Source of the DNA: Flectonema sp. DT1601
Lineage: Eukaryota; Euglenozoa; Diplonemea; Diplonemida; Diplonemidae
Length of the DNA: 64,000 nt
Reading direction: 5' to 3'
Assembly: GCA_964019425.1 (NCBI GenBank)
Contig: OZ025810.1
Location: forward strand, 124,001-188,000
The number at the start of each line of letters is the position of its first letter. Position 1 is the first letter of the stretch. The translations under genes and the position numbers were made by a program. This document shows positions 34,367 to 44,744 of the stretch, one piece after another. Below the pieces are notes generated by a model. It made no database searches and was not told the DNA's origin. It saw nothing but the letters and a program-made list of their open reading frames with translations.

Positions 34367-34435
34367 TCAACACGAAAATTATTGAAATTGGGATACGCGG
34401 CAACCCGCTACTATTCTCTCCAATTTCGTGCTTTC

Positions 34436-35233
34436 TTAGAAGGGAATCTCCCCACCAGACTGGAAGGCCGCCTCCGACAGGGCACAGTTGGTGCATCCCC
34501 CGCTGCCGCACGGAGGAAGGCAAGGTCCCTGGAGCATCCTCGGACACCAGTCGTCGACGCACTCTCCGTTGATGACTCTGCACTGGTCGTATCCCGAGGT
34601 CTCGCACTTCGCAAGCGAGAAAGCCGAGCAGTCCACGCCCTCGCTGCTCAACGACGCGAACATCAGCCTCACGTTCGAATCGATGTCCACTCTCTCGAGG
34701 TGGTTCCTCGGAACCTGCTTCCTGAACGACATGAACTTGTGCTTGTCCTCCCCCGCGTCGCTGATGAATTTCGGCCCGCACTGCGAAGGAGTCCAACCCT
34801 GGGTCACCAGGTAGTTCCTGAAGTCCGCGTTCAGCCCGGCCTCGCATCCGTTGCACTTGTAGATGTTGATGTAGATGTCACACTTCTTCACCGACGGGTG
34901 GTCCGCGCACCAGAATCTCATGAACGAACCCGACGCGATGTTCCATGGCGGGATGTAGGCGGCGTTCAGGAGTTGCGACTCGGGGATGTGGAAGAACCTC
35001 GAACCAGCAGTCTCCGGGTCGATCCACCCAGGCATGTAGTTGGCCACCTGCCCTCCCCCGAGAGGGATCAACGTTCCGCTGCTCACCGTCGCGGCGCTGC
35101 TCGTGTCCGGCATCCCGAACACGCACCAACAGACGTCCGTCGGGTACTTGCTCAGGGCTGCCTGCAGGGCAGGCGAGTCTTGGGCTTGGGCAGCTGCGAC
35201 GACCGCCGTGATCAGGGTAGCGATGGCCTTCAT
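34436..35233 (-). CDS. Secreted cysteine-rich protein of unknown family (paralogue 1, GC-rich)
   Basis: Single exon, 265 residues, ATG 35233, TAA 34436. Signal peptide of about 17 residues (ATLITAVVAAAQAQ). Mature part has about 16 cysteines with conserved pairs in FMRFWC, KCDIYINIYKCNGC and a C-terminal cluster CLPPCGSGGCTNCAL. I recognise no domain. About 60% identical to the 37219-38040 protein. The coding region is strikingly GC-rich against A+T-rich flanks, with C/G at most third positions; strong expression-driven codon bias or biased gene conversion could explain this. The acceptor element 35272-35334 leaves a leader of about 46 nt. Confidence 0.8.
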   Translation of the reverse strand: MKAIATLITAVVAAAQAQDSPALQAALSKYPTDVCWCVFGMPDTSSAATVSSGTLIPLGGGQVANYMPGWIDPETAGSRFFHIPESQLLNAAYIPPWNIASGSFMRFWCADHPSVKKCDIYINIYKCNGCEAGLNADFRNYLVTQGWTPSQCGPKFISDAGEDKHKFMSFRKQVPRNHLERVDIDSNVRLMFASLSSEGVDCSAFSLAKCETSGYDQCRVINGECVDDWCPRMLQGPCLPPCGSGGCTNCALSEAAFQSGGEIPF

Positions 35234-37218
35234 GTTTGTTTTTTTTTTTTTCGCACAAAAAGGGGTTTCAAAGCAAAACCTGTTTTGAGAATGAAGGCGT
35301 GAGGGAAAAAAAAGCAGACCGACAACTCTACCAGTGCAATTGTTTGAGGGGGTTGCCTTTCGACAACTTAAGAAAAAACCAAATCACTGTTTCAACTGAG
35401 ATGTCAAACCGAAGCACAACTAAATCCAAGCAACGTTAAGTATTTAATTATTTTGGATCCCATGACAGCAATCACGGGAGGAAAGGCAGGTTGCTACGAA
35501 AAAGGTGCGGCTGACGATCTCAGGATCATATTTGAGACGGGAGAGGAACAGAGCAGAGGAAGACCAGAGGGGACAAGATGTAGAATAACTAATCGAGACA
35601 TCCATCACGTTCCTCCTTTGCATAAAATAAGGGAGTTGTGGGAGGAGAGGTATTAGTTAGGAGACACATAAAACAAAGTGAGTGACACAATATATATAAC
35701 GATATCATGATAACCTTACGGCGAAACCAGTGCGATTAATTAATCATTATGGTCACTTTTATACGATAGAAAAAGAGGGGAAACTTGCCATCGGGGAGTT
35801 CACTTTCATACCGAGAGATGCAAGTCCGCCGTTCATTATTTTTGTATGCATGAGAAGAATCCATTCTGACCCTTGAGGATGTAAATTATATACCTCATTG
35901 TTCATGGTTTAGAAAGATAAATCACTGCTCTCTACTAATGACATTTATCTCGATCACTTGGCAACAGAAGTTTCTTGCCAGCAGGTGAATTCAATCCAGA
36001 ACGACAGAACTGACATCTTCAGATCCCAAAAAAAAGGAAAGTTCTCCAAAAGAAAATAAAAGTACGGAGGAATCAACAATAATACTCAAAAGTGACACTT
36101 CAATTATATCATCAGATCCTAATCCTGAACTCCAAATCGTGTCCTGGCACAAGCACCTTATATCGATGGAAGCTAAAAATAGAAGAAAACGGAAGAAGTT
36201 TTTTTTTTTTTTTTTTTTAAATACTAAAACGGACAAAAAAAAAAAAAGGACAAGAAAAAAAAACTAACTATAGCAGGAGGAAAGATATTTTATTGTTCTT
36301 CACAACGAGAAAAGGATTGCCAGATGTTGTGTTTGCTGAACCAAGCTCAGCATCGAGTACATGAATAAACCACGTAGTGACGATAACCGGATTGAAGAAA
36401 TATAAAAAGATAAAACAACCAGCTCTGCTTCATTCAACAGAAAGGTTGTTAGTTGTCGAGTGTTAGAAGGATTCTTGCATGAAAAGGTATTGCTGCATAT
36501 ACACACAACTCTACATAAACTCACAAGGACAACACAACAACCAATTCCTTCACCGTGTACAAAACAAGTTCTTTAATTAGGAGTGCCAGCGCAAAAGGGG
36601 GAAGATGAAACGACCAGCACAGATACCTGCAAGAACTCGATTGGTGGATGAATAGAGAGACAGAGCAGATGGAGAACAAATGAAAAATAAAAACCACAGA
36701 CAGAAGGCTGGTGAGAGATATTCAGGTTTGCTGCAGGCCAACTACCAAAATGAAGACTTTTCATGATTGGTAGTCGACAAGCGCCAAGTAGATAAATCAC
36801 CAACCCAACCCAACCCAACACCTTCCTGCAATTCCATCATGCCAGAAAACTATTTCCAAACGATTCTCAAAATGATTAAAAGGAAATACCTTCTCTCCCC
36901 CTCAGCAATTCGTTGAAAGGAAGCTTTGACTGGCTGGATGAACTGCACAACTACTCCAAGAAGCAGCTGATGAATAATTTCAAGAACAACTAACTCGTTT
37001 CGTTTGTTTTTTTATTGATGAGTAGCTTTGGGATAGTTCATAGCTCAATAAGTATGTAAAATAATTATTATTTGGAAAGAAGACAAAACACTAAATGATG
37101 ACCACTATTTACTGACCGACACGACACACAAAACACTGAAGAAGTACTTTATACAAAGTGATGATTCATTGCAGGTGTTTGAAAAACATTTAGTCAGTAG
37201 AACACTTCAAATACCCTC
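35234..37218. other. Intergenic stretch between the cysteine-rich paralogues
   Basis: No gene recognised in 2 kb. Includes the leader element at 35272-35334, T/A tracts near 36200-36250, and a short run of CCCAA units at about 36800-36820 (telomere-like but too short to interpret). Confidence 0.5.
35272..35334 (-). promoter_or_regulatory. Pyrimidine tract and AG acceptor of the GC-rich secreted gene
   Basis: On minus, a long pyrimidine-rich run (CTGCTTTTTTTTCCC and onward) ends in TCAAAACAG at 35280. It is the best splice-acceptor-like site in the 5' flank, and no upstream exon is evident, so a trans-splice acceptor is the likely role. Duplicated at 33471-33533. Confidence 0.6.
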
Positions 37219-38040
37219 CTACTGAAAGGCAGCCTCCTTGAGAGCACAGTTGTTGCATCCTCCCCTGCCGCACGGAGGAATGCAACCGGCTCCTCCTCCA
37301 CTCTGAATTGGACCCTGAAACGTTTTCGGACACCAGTCGTCAACACACTCTCCCTTGATGACCTTGCATTGCTTGCGATCCGGGTGCTCGCACTTGTCAA
37401 GAGTAAAGTCAGCGCAGTTCACACCATCTGCGGAAATCGTTACGAACATCAACTTCACGTTCGAATCGATTTCAATTCTCTCCAGCTGGTTGTTTGCAAG
37501 CTGCTTTCTGTAAGTCATGAACTTGTGCGATTCCTCACCCGCATCGCTGATGAACTTCGGACCGCACTGCGAAGGAGTCCAACCGTTGGTCACCAGGTAG
37601 TTCGAGAAATCCTCATTCAATCCAACCTCACATCCCGAGCACTTGTAAACGTTCACATACACGTCGCACTTCTGCACTTTCACGTCATCCGTGCACCACA
37701 TTCTCATAAACGAGTTCGGTGCAATGTTCCACGTCGGGATGTACACCGCGTTCCCCAACTGAGATCCAGGGAAGTCGAAGAATCTAGAACCAGCGGTGGC
37801 AGGGTCAATCCATCCAGGCATGTGGTTGCCGGCGAATCCACCCCCAATAGAGAGCATTACCGGGGCTGTGCTCACCGTCGCCGTGCTGATCGCCGGCGCA
37901 CGTTCGAAAAACGCGGTAAAGGAAACTCCCCCTTTCATCTTATCGTCTAATATGTGCTGCACGGCAGGCGAGTCTTGTTGTGGTTGGGCATGGGCCGCAA
38001 CGAACACGGAAGCGACAAGGGCTGCTGCAATGGTCTTCAT
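37219..38040 (-). CDS. Secreted cysteine-rich protein of unknown family (paralogue 2)
   Basis: Single exon, 273 residues, ATG 38040, TAG 37219. Signal peptide of about 18 residues (LVASVFVAAHAQ). The cysteine pattern after residue 110 matches the 34436-35233 protein (MRMWC, KCDVYVNVYKCSGC, QCGPKF, CVDDWCP, CIPPCGRGGCNNC). The segment between the signal peptide and the motif MPGWIDP is variable; this copy lacks the VCWC pair present in paralogue 1. Coding GC is intermediate. Extracellular or vacuolar role unknown. Confidence 0.8.
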   Translation of the reverse strand: MKTIAAALVASVFVAAHAQPQQDSPAVQHILDDKMKGGVSFTAFFERAPAISTATVSTAPVMLSIGGGFAGNHMPGWIDPATAGSRFFDFPGSQLGNAVYIPTWNIAPNSFMRMWCTDDVKVQKCDVYVNVYKCSGCEVGLNEDFSNYLVTNGWTPSQCGPKFISDAGEESHKFMTYRKQLANNQLERIEIDSNVKLMFVTISADGVNCADFTLDKCEHPDRKQCKVIKGECVDDWCPKTFQGPIQSGGGAGCIPPCGRGGCNNCALKEAAFQ

Positions 38041-39424
38041 TTTAATTTGGGTTGGTTGTTGTTTTTCTTTGTTTTAATCAAAAGCTTTGCAACAGGAAAG
38101 GGAATATAAACATTTAGCTCACTAAAAACAACCGACAGAGCTCGAACGGTCAACAAAATCCCCCCCTAAAATAAACATCAGTGAAAGTGAGCTAGCGGTA
38201 CTGAGTTATGTTTTATGAGGAGATTAAATTCATACCATATATAAAAAAAGGTTTCCACTCATGCTCTGACAGTATTCTAAAGATACGTCCGAGTTTTGCG
38301 GAAATTACTTTCTTATTAACGGCAATCCAACGCCTACTACTGGTGATGATTGTTCTACTGGACACGTTGTTGACTGAAATCGATATCATATCAACCAACA
38401 CGTTGCGCTTCTCACATATAATTGTCAATATTGTAGTCTACTGTTGTTGTGGTACAAACAAAGCGAGAATCTTGCAAAGGGACGTAAGCCTCCTTTTAAT
38501 CAGTACTATCTATAATTAATAGAACATCACTGCCTATTTTAACAGATAGTACCAATCCTCGATTTAAATAAAACACATTGCAGTGAGACAATTGGAATAT
38601 AAAAAATAATTCAGAGAGGTAGTTGAATGTGACTAAAAAAGTTATAATATTACATTTGTTGAAAGAGATGAGGTAGGTAGTTATTTAATCGAACGTTACC
38701 GTATCAATAGAAGACACAATCCGTAACCCGTTTCCGAAGACTCAGTATGGATTGTTGAATTCAAATCAATAGCAAAAAATTGGAAGACAGAGAGAATGAA
38801 AAAAATAAACGAAAAAAAAAATTGAAAATTGAAATATATCAAAAAAGAATTGGTGAAGGGATAGCGTTTCCATTTTTCAAAAATTAAACACAAAAAATTC
38901 GTAGGAAAACAAACAAATACGAGAGGAGTAATGCCATGTAATTTAATTTATAGAATTTCTATAGAAAAATTAGAAGACAACAAACTTCAGTTTTTCCACC
39001 TTACCCCAGCTTATTAACAGTTATTGAATTATATAAAAAAACAAAAATAAAATAAAATAAATAAAAAAACAACTGGTGGCGAAAAAGGTCTGCTAAAGAG
39101 AATGAAAATAAAATAAAAATAAAAATAAATACACTAAAGCACTTGCAGAACATTAAATACTTAGATTCAGCGTTTGCTTAGTGTCTGCCCAAAAACAAGT
39201 AGACCACCTTGCTAGTGCGTACTGAACCTGCTATTGCTGATTAAGGCTTGGCAGGGCGCAATTCCCACTGAACCGGTTTTTTGGGATTTTTCATCCTGGC
39301 CCAAAAATCTTTTTATCGCAAGAGACAAGTTAGTACCATATGCACATCATTTCCTTTTTCACAGGATTTACTTTTTTTCTCCGGATTCTGAAAAAGGAAA
39401 AATACAATGATGGTTTAGTGGTAC

Positions 39425-39461
<37 letters not shown>

Positions 39462-39586
39462 AGTTGAGGGTGAAAAAGTATAGTCTTACCTTCTGAAGGG
39501 TGGCCGATAACCAGCTTTTTGAAAGTAGCTAAAAGTATTTTCAGCTTTGTTTTTTTAAGTCGTTGAGTTAGGATGTCAAACCCTCT

Positions 39587-39616
39587 GGGAGCTCACGGAA
39601 CCACCGTGAGACTCCC
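39587..39616. other. Bulged 12-bp hairpin
   Basis: GGGAGCTCACGG and CCGTGAGACTCCC pair with one bulged base around an AACCA loop. The word ACCGTGAGACTC recurs at about 40010, in the same order relative to the shared module at 39644/40087, suggesting a repeated structured unit. Confidence 0.65.
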
Positions 39617-39643
39617 TAACTTAACCAGAAGTAAGGGAACAGG

Positions 39644-39669
39644 CAGTGTAAGAGACGGCTGATAACGCC
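39644..39669. repeat. 26-bp module, copy 1 (also 40087-40112)
   Basis: An exact 26-bp repeat beginning CAGTGTAAGAGACGGC and ending AACGCC occurs at 39644-39669 and 40087-40112. A second module (about 31 bp, beginning AAGAGAGGGAGAACACCCC) occurs at 40124-40154 and 40341-40371. Modules are interleaved, not simple tandem copies. Confidence 0.85.
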
Positions 39670-39733
39670 CATCTAAGGGAAAGAGAATACAGTTTGTTTA
39701 TATTAGTAGCAAAATACAGAACCGGGTCTGAGT

Positions 39734-39794
39734 TGTTTGATTAGGCTTATACGAATATAAATCTCTGCATTGTATCAAAAAGCTAAATAATGAA
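39734..39794. repeat. Leader-like repeat (pairs with 59418-59475)
   Basis: About 60 bp, some 80% identical by eye to the 5' flank of the SET-domain gene at 59418-59475. On minus both contain the words AGAGATTTATATTCGTAT and CCTAATCAAACA; at the SET gene the latter ends in the AG acceptor. Here no gene follows. Confidence 0.7.
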
Positions 39795-40449
39795 TAACAA
39801 CGTTAATAAACAACTTTTATAGAAAAATTAAAAAAAAATGAAAACACTTTCTACTTATAATTCCTTACAAAAAGAATTTGTTAGTTATTATTGCTTGGAG
39901 TGAAGTTTCACTCCAATTAAAAAATTATTTATTTATTTACGAAGCCTAGGGAGCCAAAAGCCAGGAAAAGCTCAACAGGGTAACAGTTATATCGCTACCA
40001 GCAACCGTGAGACTCTCACAGACGATAAGAGACGTAGAATAACCTGGAACAAATGACTACCTAAACCCACCGCCCGCGCGAGCAGACAGTGTAAGAGACG
40101 GCTGATAACGCCAATTTTCGTCAAAGAGAGGGAGAACACCCCACATAAGATCAGTTATAAAGACTGCAACCTTCACCCACAAAATAGGGATTGCGATCCA
40201 AAGAAAAAGTTCTTCGGCACTTTAGAACAAGTCTTTGAAAAATCTCAAAGAGTGTGGACTCTCAAAATTGGACCCCCCAACAGGTCACACTCCACGCTTT
40301 TTGGGTTTTTTCATTCCCTTGCCCATAGCAGCTTGTACGTAAGAGAGGGAGAACACCCCACATTAGATCAGAAAATAAGAAATAAAGTAAGAAATGACAC
40401 TAATAAAATAAAATAAACAACTACACAAGAGGAAAGAGACGATCTTTAT

Positions 40450-40590
40450 CTACCTAGGGGACTTCGCCGCAGGAGGCGACTTAACCGAGAAAGACACATA
40501 GAAAGCTTTGATCAGCGCATTTACTATAGAAAGCTCGTCAATAACATTATTCAAATCGGTAGCTTTATATGCATTATTAATAAGTTCCAT
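40450..40590 (-). CDS. Small coding-like frame, 46 residues (possible gene remnant)
   Basis: ATG 40590 to TAG 40450. The frame is open for a further 16 codons upstream of the ATG and reads like an amphipathic helix (MELINNAYKATDLNNVIDEL) followed by a basic S/P/K tail. Codon use looks like the window's real genes. It directly abuts the dispersed repeat 40613-40771, whose minus strand ends in an acceptor-like TTTTTCAG. Either a very small gene, a terminal exon, or a fragment left from a duplicated gene. No family recognised. Confidence 0.3.
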   Translation of the reverse strand: MELINNAYKATDLNNVIDELSIVNALIKAFYVSFSVKSPPAAKSPR

Positions 40591-40612
40591 AACATGCTCC
40601 TTCAAATCAAAT

Positions 40613-40771
40613 GTAAAAACAGTAACAATTTTAGGGTATTAAAAACAAAATTAATACCAAAGTACTTGACTGAAAAAGTATTTGTAGTTGTTAATCAAAG
40701 AAAAGAAGAAAGAAAACATGAAAAGGGAAAACTATATTTTGTTTTTGTCTAATTAACCAGAAAGCATTGTC
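40613..40771. repeat. Dispersed repeat, copy 2 (pairs with 17016-17180)
   Basis: About 160 bp, roughly 90% identical to 17016-17180, same orientation. The copies differ by small indels after the central conserved 70 bp. Confidence 0.8.
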
Positions 40772-40813
40772 CTCCGGTCAATAAGACAAAAGAAATATAA
40801 TTTTCGTTGCGGG

Positions 40814-41166
40814 GAGTGATACGATCATACGTGCCTTATGCCATACCACGAAAGAAAACAGAAAACCCCGAAACAATACCGAGGAGTGATACGATCATAC
40901 GTGTGCCTTATGCCATACCACGAAAGAAAACAGAAAACCCCGAAACAATACCGAGGAGTGATACGATCATACGTGCCTTATGCCATACCACGAAAGAAAA
41001 CAGAAAACCCCGAAACAATACCGAGGAGTGATACGATCATACGTGCCTTATGCCATACCACGAAAGAAAACAGAAAACCCCGAAACAATACCGAGGAGTG
41101 ATACGATCATACGTGTGCCTTATGCCATACCACGAAAGAAAATAGTAACCACCGGAACAGTACCGA
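40814..41166. repeat. 70-bp tandem repeat array (minisatellite)
   Basis: Five units starting at 40814, 40884, 40956, 41026 and 41096 (70, 72, 70, 70, 70 bp), the last grading into a diverged end near 41166. Units begin GAGTGATACGATCATACGTG; a TG insertion distinguishes the second and fifth. Units are otherwise almost identical, so the array is young. Open on plus because the unit has no stop in one frame, but there is no sign that it encodes a protein. Confidence 0.95.
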
Positions 41167-41289
41167 AGATCTCTCACCCTCAGATGTCCAAAGCATTACA
41201 ATTGTACTGTGGGCTTACCGAAAGCTCTATAAAGTACCAGTAGCAGATAGCCATATCATTCAGCAAGAAATTAAAACAAAAAGAATAAA

Positions 41290-41793
41290 TAAGATGACAG
41301 TTAGTTTATGGTCATAACTGTGACGGACTTATTACGAATAGAGAGAGAGAGGGTTTGTTATTGTAGCAAAGATGTCAATATGGCATTGAACAAATAAGTT
41401 CGGGGATAAAAATTAAAAAAGATTTATGTTGTTAATCCACCAGAACTCTTATTTTTTCGGAGATCCTGAAAAAAGACAACTAAAAACACCATTAGAATCG
41501 TACTAAAAGTTGTGAATTATCAGTTATTTTTCAACACCAGAATTATTTCTCTTTTCAGGACTAAGATGACAGTTAGTTTTTGGTCATAACTGCGACGGAC
41601 TTATTACGAATAGAGAGAGAGGGTTTGTTATTGTAGCAAAGATGTCAATATGGGCATTGAACAAATAAGTTCGGGGGATAAAAATAAATTTTTTTTATGT
41701 TGTTAATCCACCAGAACTCTTATTTCTTTCGGAGATCCTGAAAAGACAAATAAAAACACCATTAGAATCGTACTAAAAATTGTGAATTATCAG
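41290..41793. repeat. Tandem duplication, two copies of about 233 bp
   Basis: 41290-41523 and 41562-41793 are over 90% identical by eye, offset by 272 bp, both starting TAAGATGACAGTTAG and ending GTGAATTATCAG. No open frame of note. Confidence 0.9.
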
Positions 41794-42321
41794 ATCTCAA
41801 AACACACATTTTTTTTTAAATTAAAAAATCCAGAAATTTAATATAACGAAATAATAAAAAAAAAAACGTAAAAATAAAATTCGAAGACTCGGGAGAGGGA
41901 GGGCGCTTGCTTCTATCAAGAAACAACCACAGAATAAAGCAAAGGTAATTATGTGCTTTTGCTGCCTTAAATTACATTGCTCAAGTTGGGCGTAGCAAAT
42001 ACGATATTAAAAAAAAAAAAAAAAAAAAAGAGATAATTTTTTTTTCAAAACTGAGACAATATTCACTTTTCTAACAGAATCTTTTCGTCTGAAAGAAGGG
42101 GTTTGTCAATGCTTTTCAAAAAAAAAAAAAAAAGGATTAAAACTCACAGTAGTACAGCCAATACATCTGTGATCTTATACATTCATCAGATGATGGAGTA
42201 CCAACAAAAGGGGAAAGAGAGAAACTTCCAAAGTATGAAATGGTGCCTTAGGTTGAATGAGCCAACACTTGCAGGCAAGCAATCGAGAGAACAGAGCAAG
42301 CTGAGAATCTTCTCAACCTGC

Positions 42322-43761
42322 TCAAGTAGAACAAATAATATCAAGGAATTCATCAACAACAGCATCAAGTACAACTGTTTCATGGTAATGACCACCGTCT
42401 AATGACAACTCAAGTTGTGTGATGGTCATTTCATAAAAATCGATGAAGTGAATCTTGTCAGCGCAGGTTTCTAACAGCACCTGCTTAGCGAGTTTATTAA
42501 AAATATGCAATCGAGGATTAGTGGCTCGGAATCCATTTTTGTTTTTCCCCTTTGGCCAGGCAGGTGATCCATGCCACATAGTTGTAGAGTTACGAGCACA
42601 CAACGCATCTGCAATGGCGTGCATCTCGTGTTCGAATCTTGTAAACGTCCATTGACCCCATGATCCAGGATGAGGTCCTGTTCCTGTTAATACGATGTCA
42701 GTATCTGAGACACTCGTACTGAACTGCAGGTAGTTGTCAGGTTCAGATATCAGATGAATGCCATCAATATCAGTCTTCTTCCGTCCCCTTACTTGAAATA
42801 CTGATCCCGATGCAGCTCCTAGAAGCCTTTCTTCTAAAACTTGATATACACTCCTGCTTTGGGAGTCACCTCTTAGCTCAATAGAAGAAATCCGTAATCT
42901 GTGAAGGCACCGCAATCCCTGTTCTCTTCCCAGCCTCACACGAGGCATTGTAATTGGATCTTTGTAGCGATGCCAACTCCAGTCGGATCCAAGTTTAGTC
43001 TCCTCGGGGAATGGAAGAGTTGGGAAAGCTGTTTTACGAACCCAGCGTCCAGCAATAACCTGTTTTGAGAAAAATAAAAAAACATTATTATTATTATTTA
43101 ATTTCAATAAGAAAAGTGACGAGCAAAGTTAACAAAATCATACCTTCTTCCCATTCTGCTCGTATTCCGAAGTAGTGCCGCAGCGTCTTGTTCTTAATAA
43201 GGCGAGTTGTTGCTTATTCCAGTGTGCAGTGTTATGAACAACTTCGTTAACACCCCAATACTCGCTCAGCTCAACTATGATATGTGGTTTATACTCACCA
43301 GGTAACGTAAAAGAATAGAACAGTCTGGTAGTGCAGTTCTCCGTGTGCTGAATGGCCATTATCTTCTCAGCACCTTCGTACATCAATCGATAGTGATCAG
43401 GTCCGTATACTCTTTTTAAATATGAGTCCCAGGTGGTGTTGTGCGAGATTTTTTGCGATGAAATCCTTTTACACTCATCATCATGTAATTTAATAAACAC
43501 CTCACCCCTACAAGTACTCGAGTCGTAAGACTCTGTGACGTTGTAAGATGGAAGAAGGACTTTTATCGCTGGATGAAAAGTCATGCTAGACGGGTTTGTA
43601 GTATCGACCCAGTGATAAGGCCAACCATACTCATATGGATTTTCAGTTTTTTGTGAGTTGTGATAGCGGGAATTTCCAACATAGTTACTCGTACACAACT
43701 GAGTTATCAATATTATCATAATGATACCGGACGTCCATAGTAGCTGGGTTTCGACACCCAT
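42322..43761 (-). CDS. NXPE/PC-esterase-like type II membrane protein (paralogue 2)
   Basis: Exons 43144-43761 and 42322-43059 with an 84-nt phase-0 intron in the same place as in paralogue 1; 451 residues. The open frame runs further upstream, but the pyrimidine tract and acceptor (TTCAATTCAAACAG) 11 nt before the ATG at 43761 fix that start. Signal anchor at about residues 8-24 (GIIMIILITQL), lumenal Ig-like domain, then an esterase with RGDSQSRS, TGTGPHPGSWGQW and DGGHYH. About 160 nt of exon 1 (43286-43448) is almost identical to 32426-32588 although the rest is far more diverged, consistent with gene conversion. Predicted Golgi-type O-acyl transferase or esterase. Confidence 0.83.
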
Positions 43762-44744
43762 ATGTAAAAACTGTTTGAATTGAAAAAAAGAAATAATGCC
43801 AATCACACCTTTAAATACATTCATAGTAACTTTACTATTAAAGTAGATTCTTACTGGCAGACCATAGCTAAGGCGCGGTACTCTATGCCTGGCTACATTA
43901 CACAAACATACACGCGGGGAAGAAGCAATTGTGCTTCTGGAGCACCTCTTGCAATTTCTTTTTTTTTTTTTCCTTCTTTTTTGTGAAAGATTTTTTCAAT
44001 ACTTTTATAATAATAAAAAAATAAATAAAAAAACAATAAATAAGACCCAGCAATTACATATTTTATAAAAAAATAATTAATTAATTCCACAGAATTGGAA
44101 TGTTTTAAGAAGGCTCTCAGTTGTGATCCTACTTGGCTGGAATTATTAACCTTCGATGTCGTCTGGAAACTGACTTTAACACGTGAGAACTTCACTTAAG
44201 CAGCTTCCCAACACATCCAAAGGGATTTGGGAGACACAACAATTACACACTTGGATTCAAAAATATTTCGTACTAACTTCTCTGAAAGCACCTTCGGCGT
44301 TTTTTTTTTTTTTTTTTTTTTTTTTTTTCCTTCTTCTTTCCCCCTTCAATCAATTTAGGGAAACAAAAACCATTCAGAATAGCCTTATGTATTTCGTTGA
44401 ACGCAAAATAGACAAAATCCTATCGCACGGGGAAAATTGCATAAGACATAACGGCTTTTCAATCTGAATAGTTTCGCTACAAAAAAAAAAAAAACGACCC
44501 AGGGCTACCGTTGCGAGAAATTATTTAAAAAAGAAAAAAACAGAAAAATAATAAAAGAGGGAAGAACGCAAATACACGTACTACGGAAGATACTAACTTC
44601 ACTGCTGCTGCACGAAACTCACTACGAGTCCAGATTATTAACAATACGATCCATTCCATTGATGGAGAGAGGTGAGATATATAACAGTAATGATACCTCA
44701 ATGAGATTGACAGCAGTGAGGTAGTTGTTTTGTTTTGTTTTGTT
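43762..44744. other. Intergenic stretch
   Basis: No gene recognised; T-tracts near 43960 and 44301-44328, A-tract near 44481. Confidence 0.5.

Larger units (their letters stand above)
38041..42321. other. Gene-poor, repeat-rich stretch
   Basis: 4.3 kb without a confident gene, the longest gap in the window. It contains A-tracts, recurring short modules between 39587 and 40371, the leader-like copy 39734-39794, the dispersed repeat 40613-40771, a 46-codon coding-like frame 40450-40590, a 70-bp tandem array 40814-41166 and a 272-bp-period duplication 41290-41793. Confidence 0.7.

Noticed and set aside
34382-35302. Long plus-strand frames opposite the GC-rich secreted gene
   Set aside because: Shadow frames created by high third-position GC; the minus frame has a signal peptide, cysteine pattern and a paralogue.
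36800-36820. Short CCCAA run resembling telomere repeats
   Set aside because: Only about four units, internal, with no further telomere or subtelomere features.
40807-41243. Plus-strand frames through the 70-bp tandem array
   Set aside because: The frame is open only because the unit lacks a stop; codon use is unlike the window's genes and the frame ends with the array.
38041-42321. Transposable element in the repeat-rich stretch
   Set aside because: No terminal repeats, target-site duplications, reverse transcriptase, transposase or integrase-like frames were recognised.
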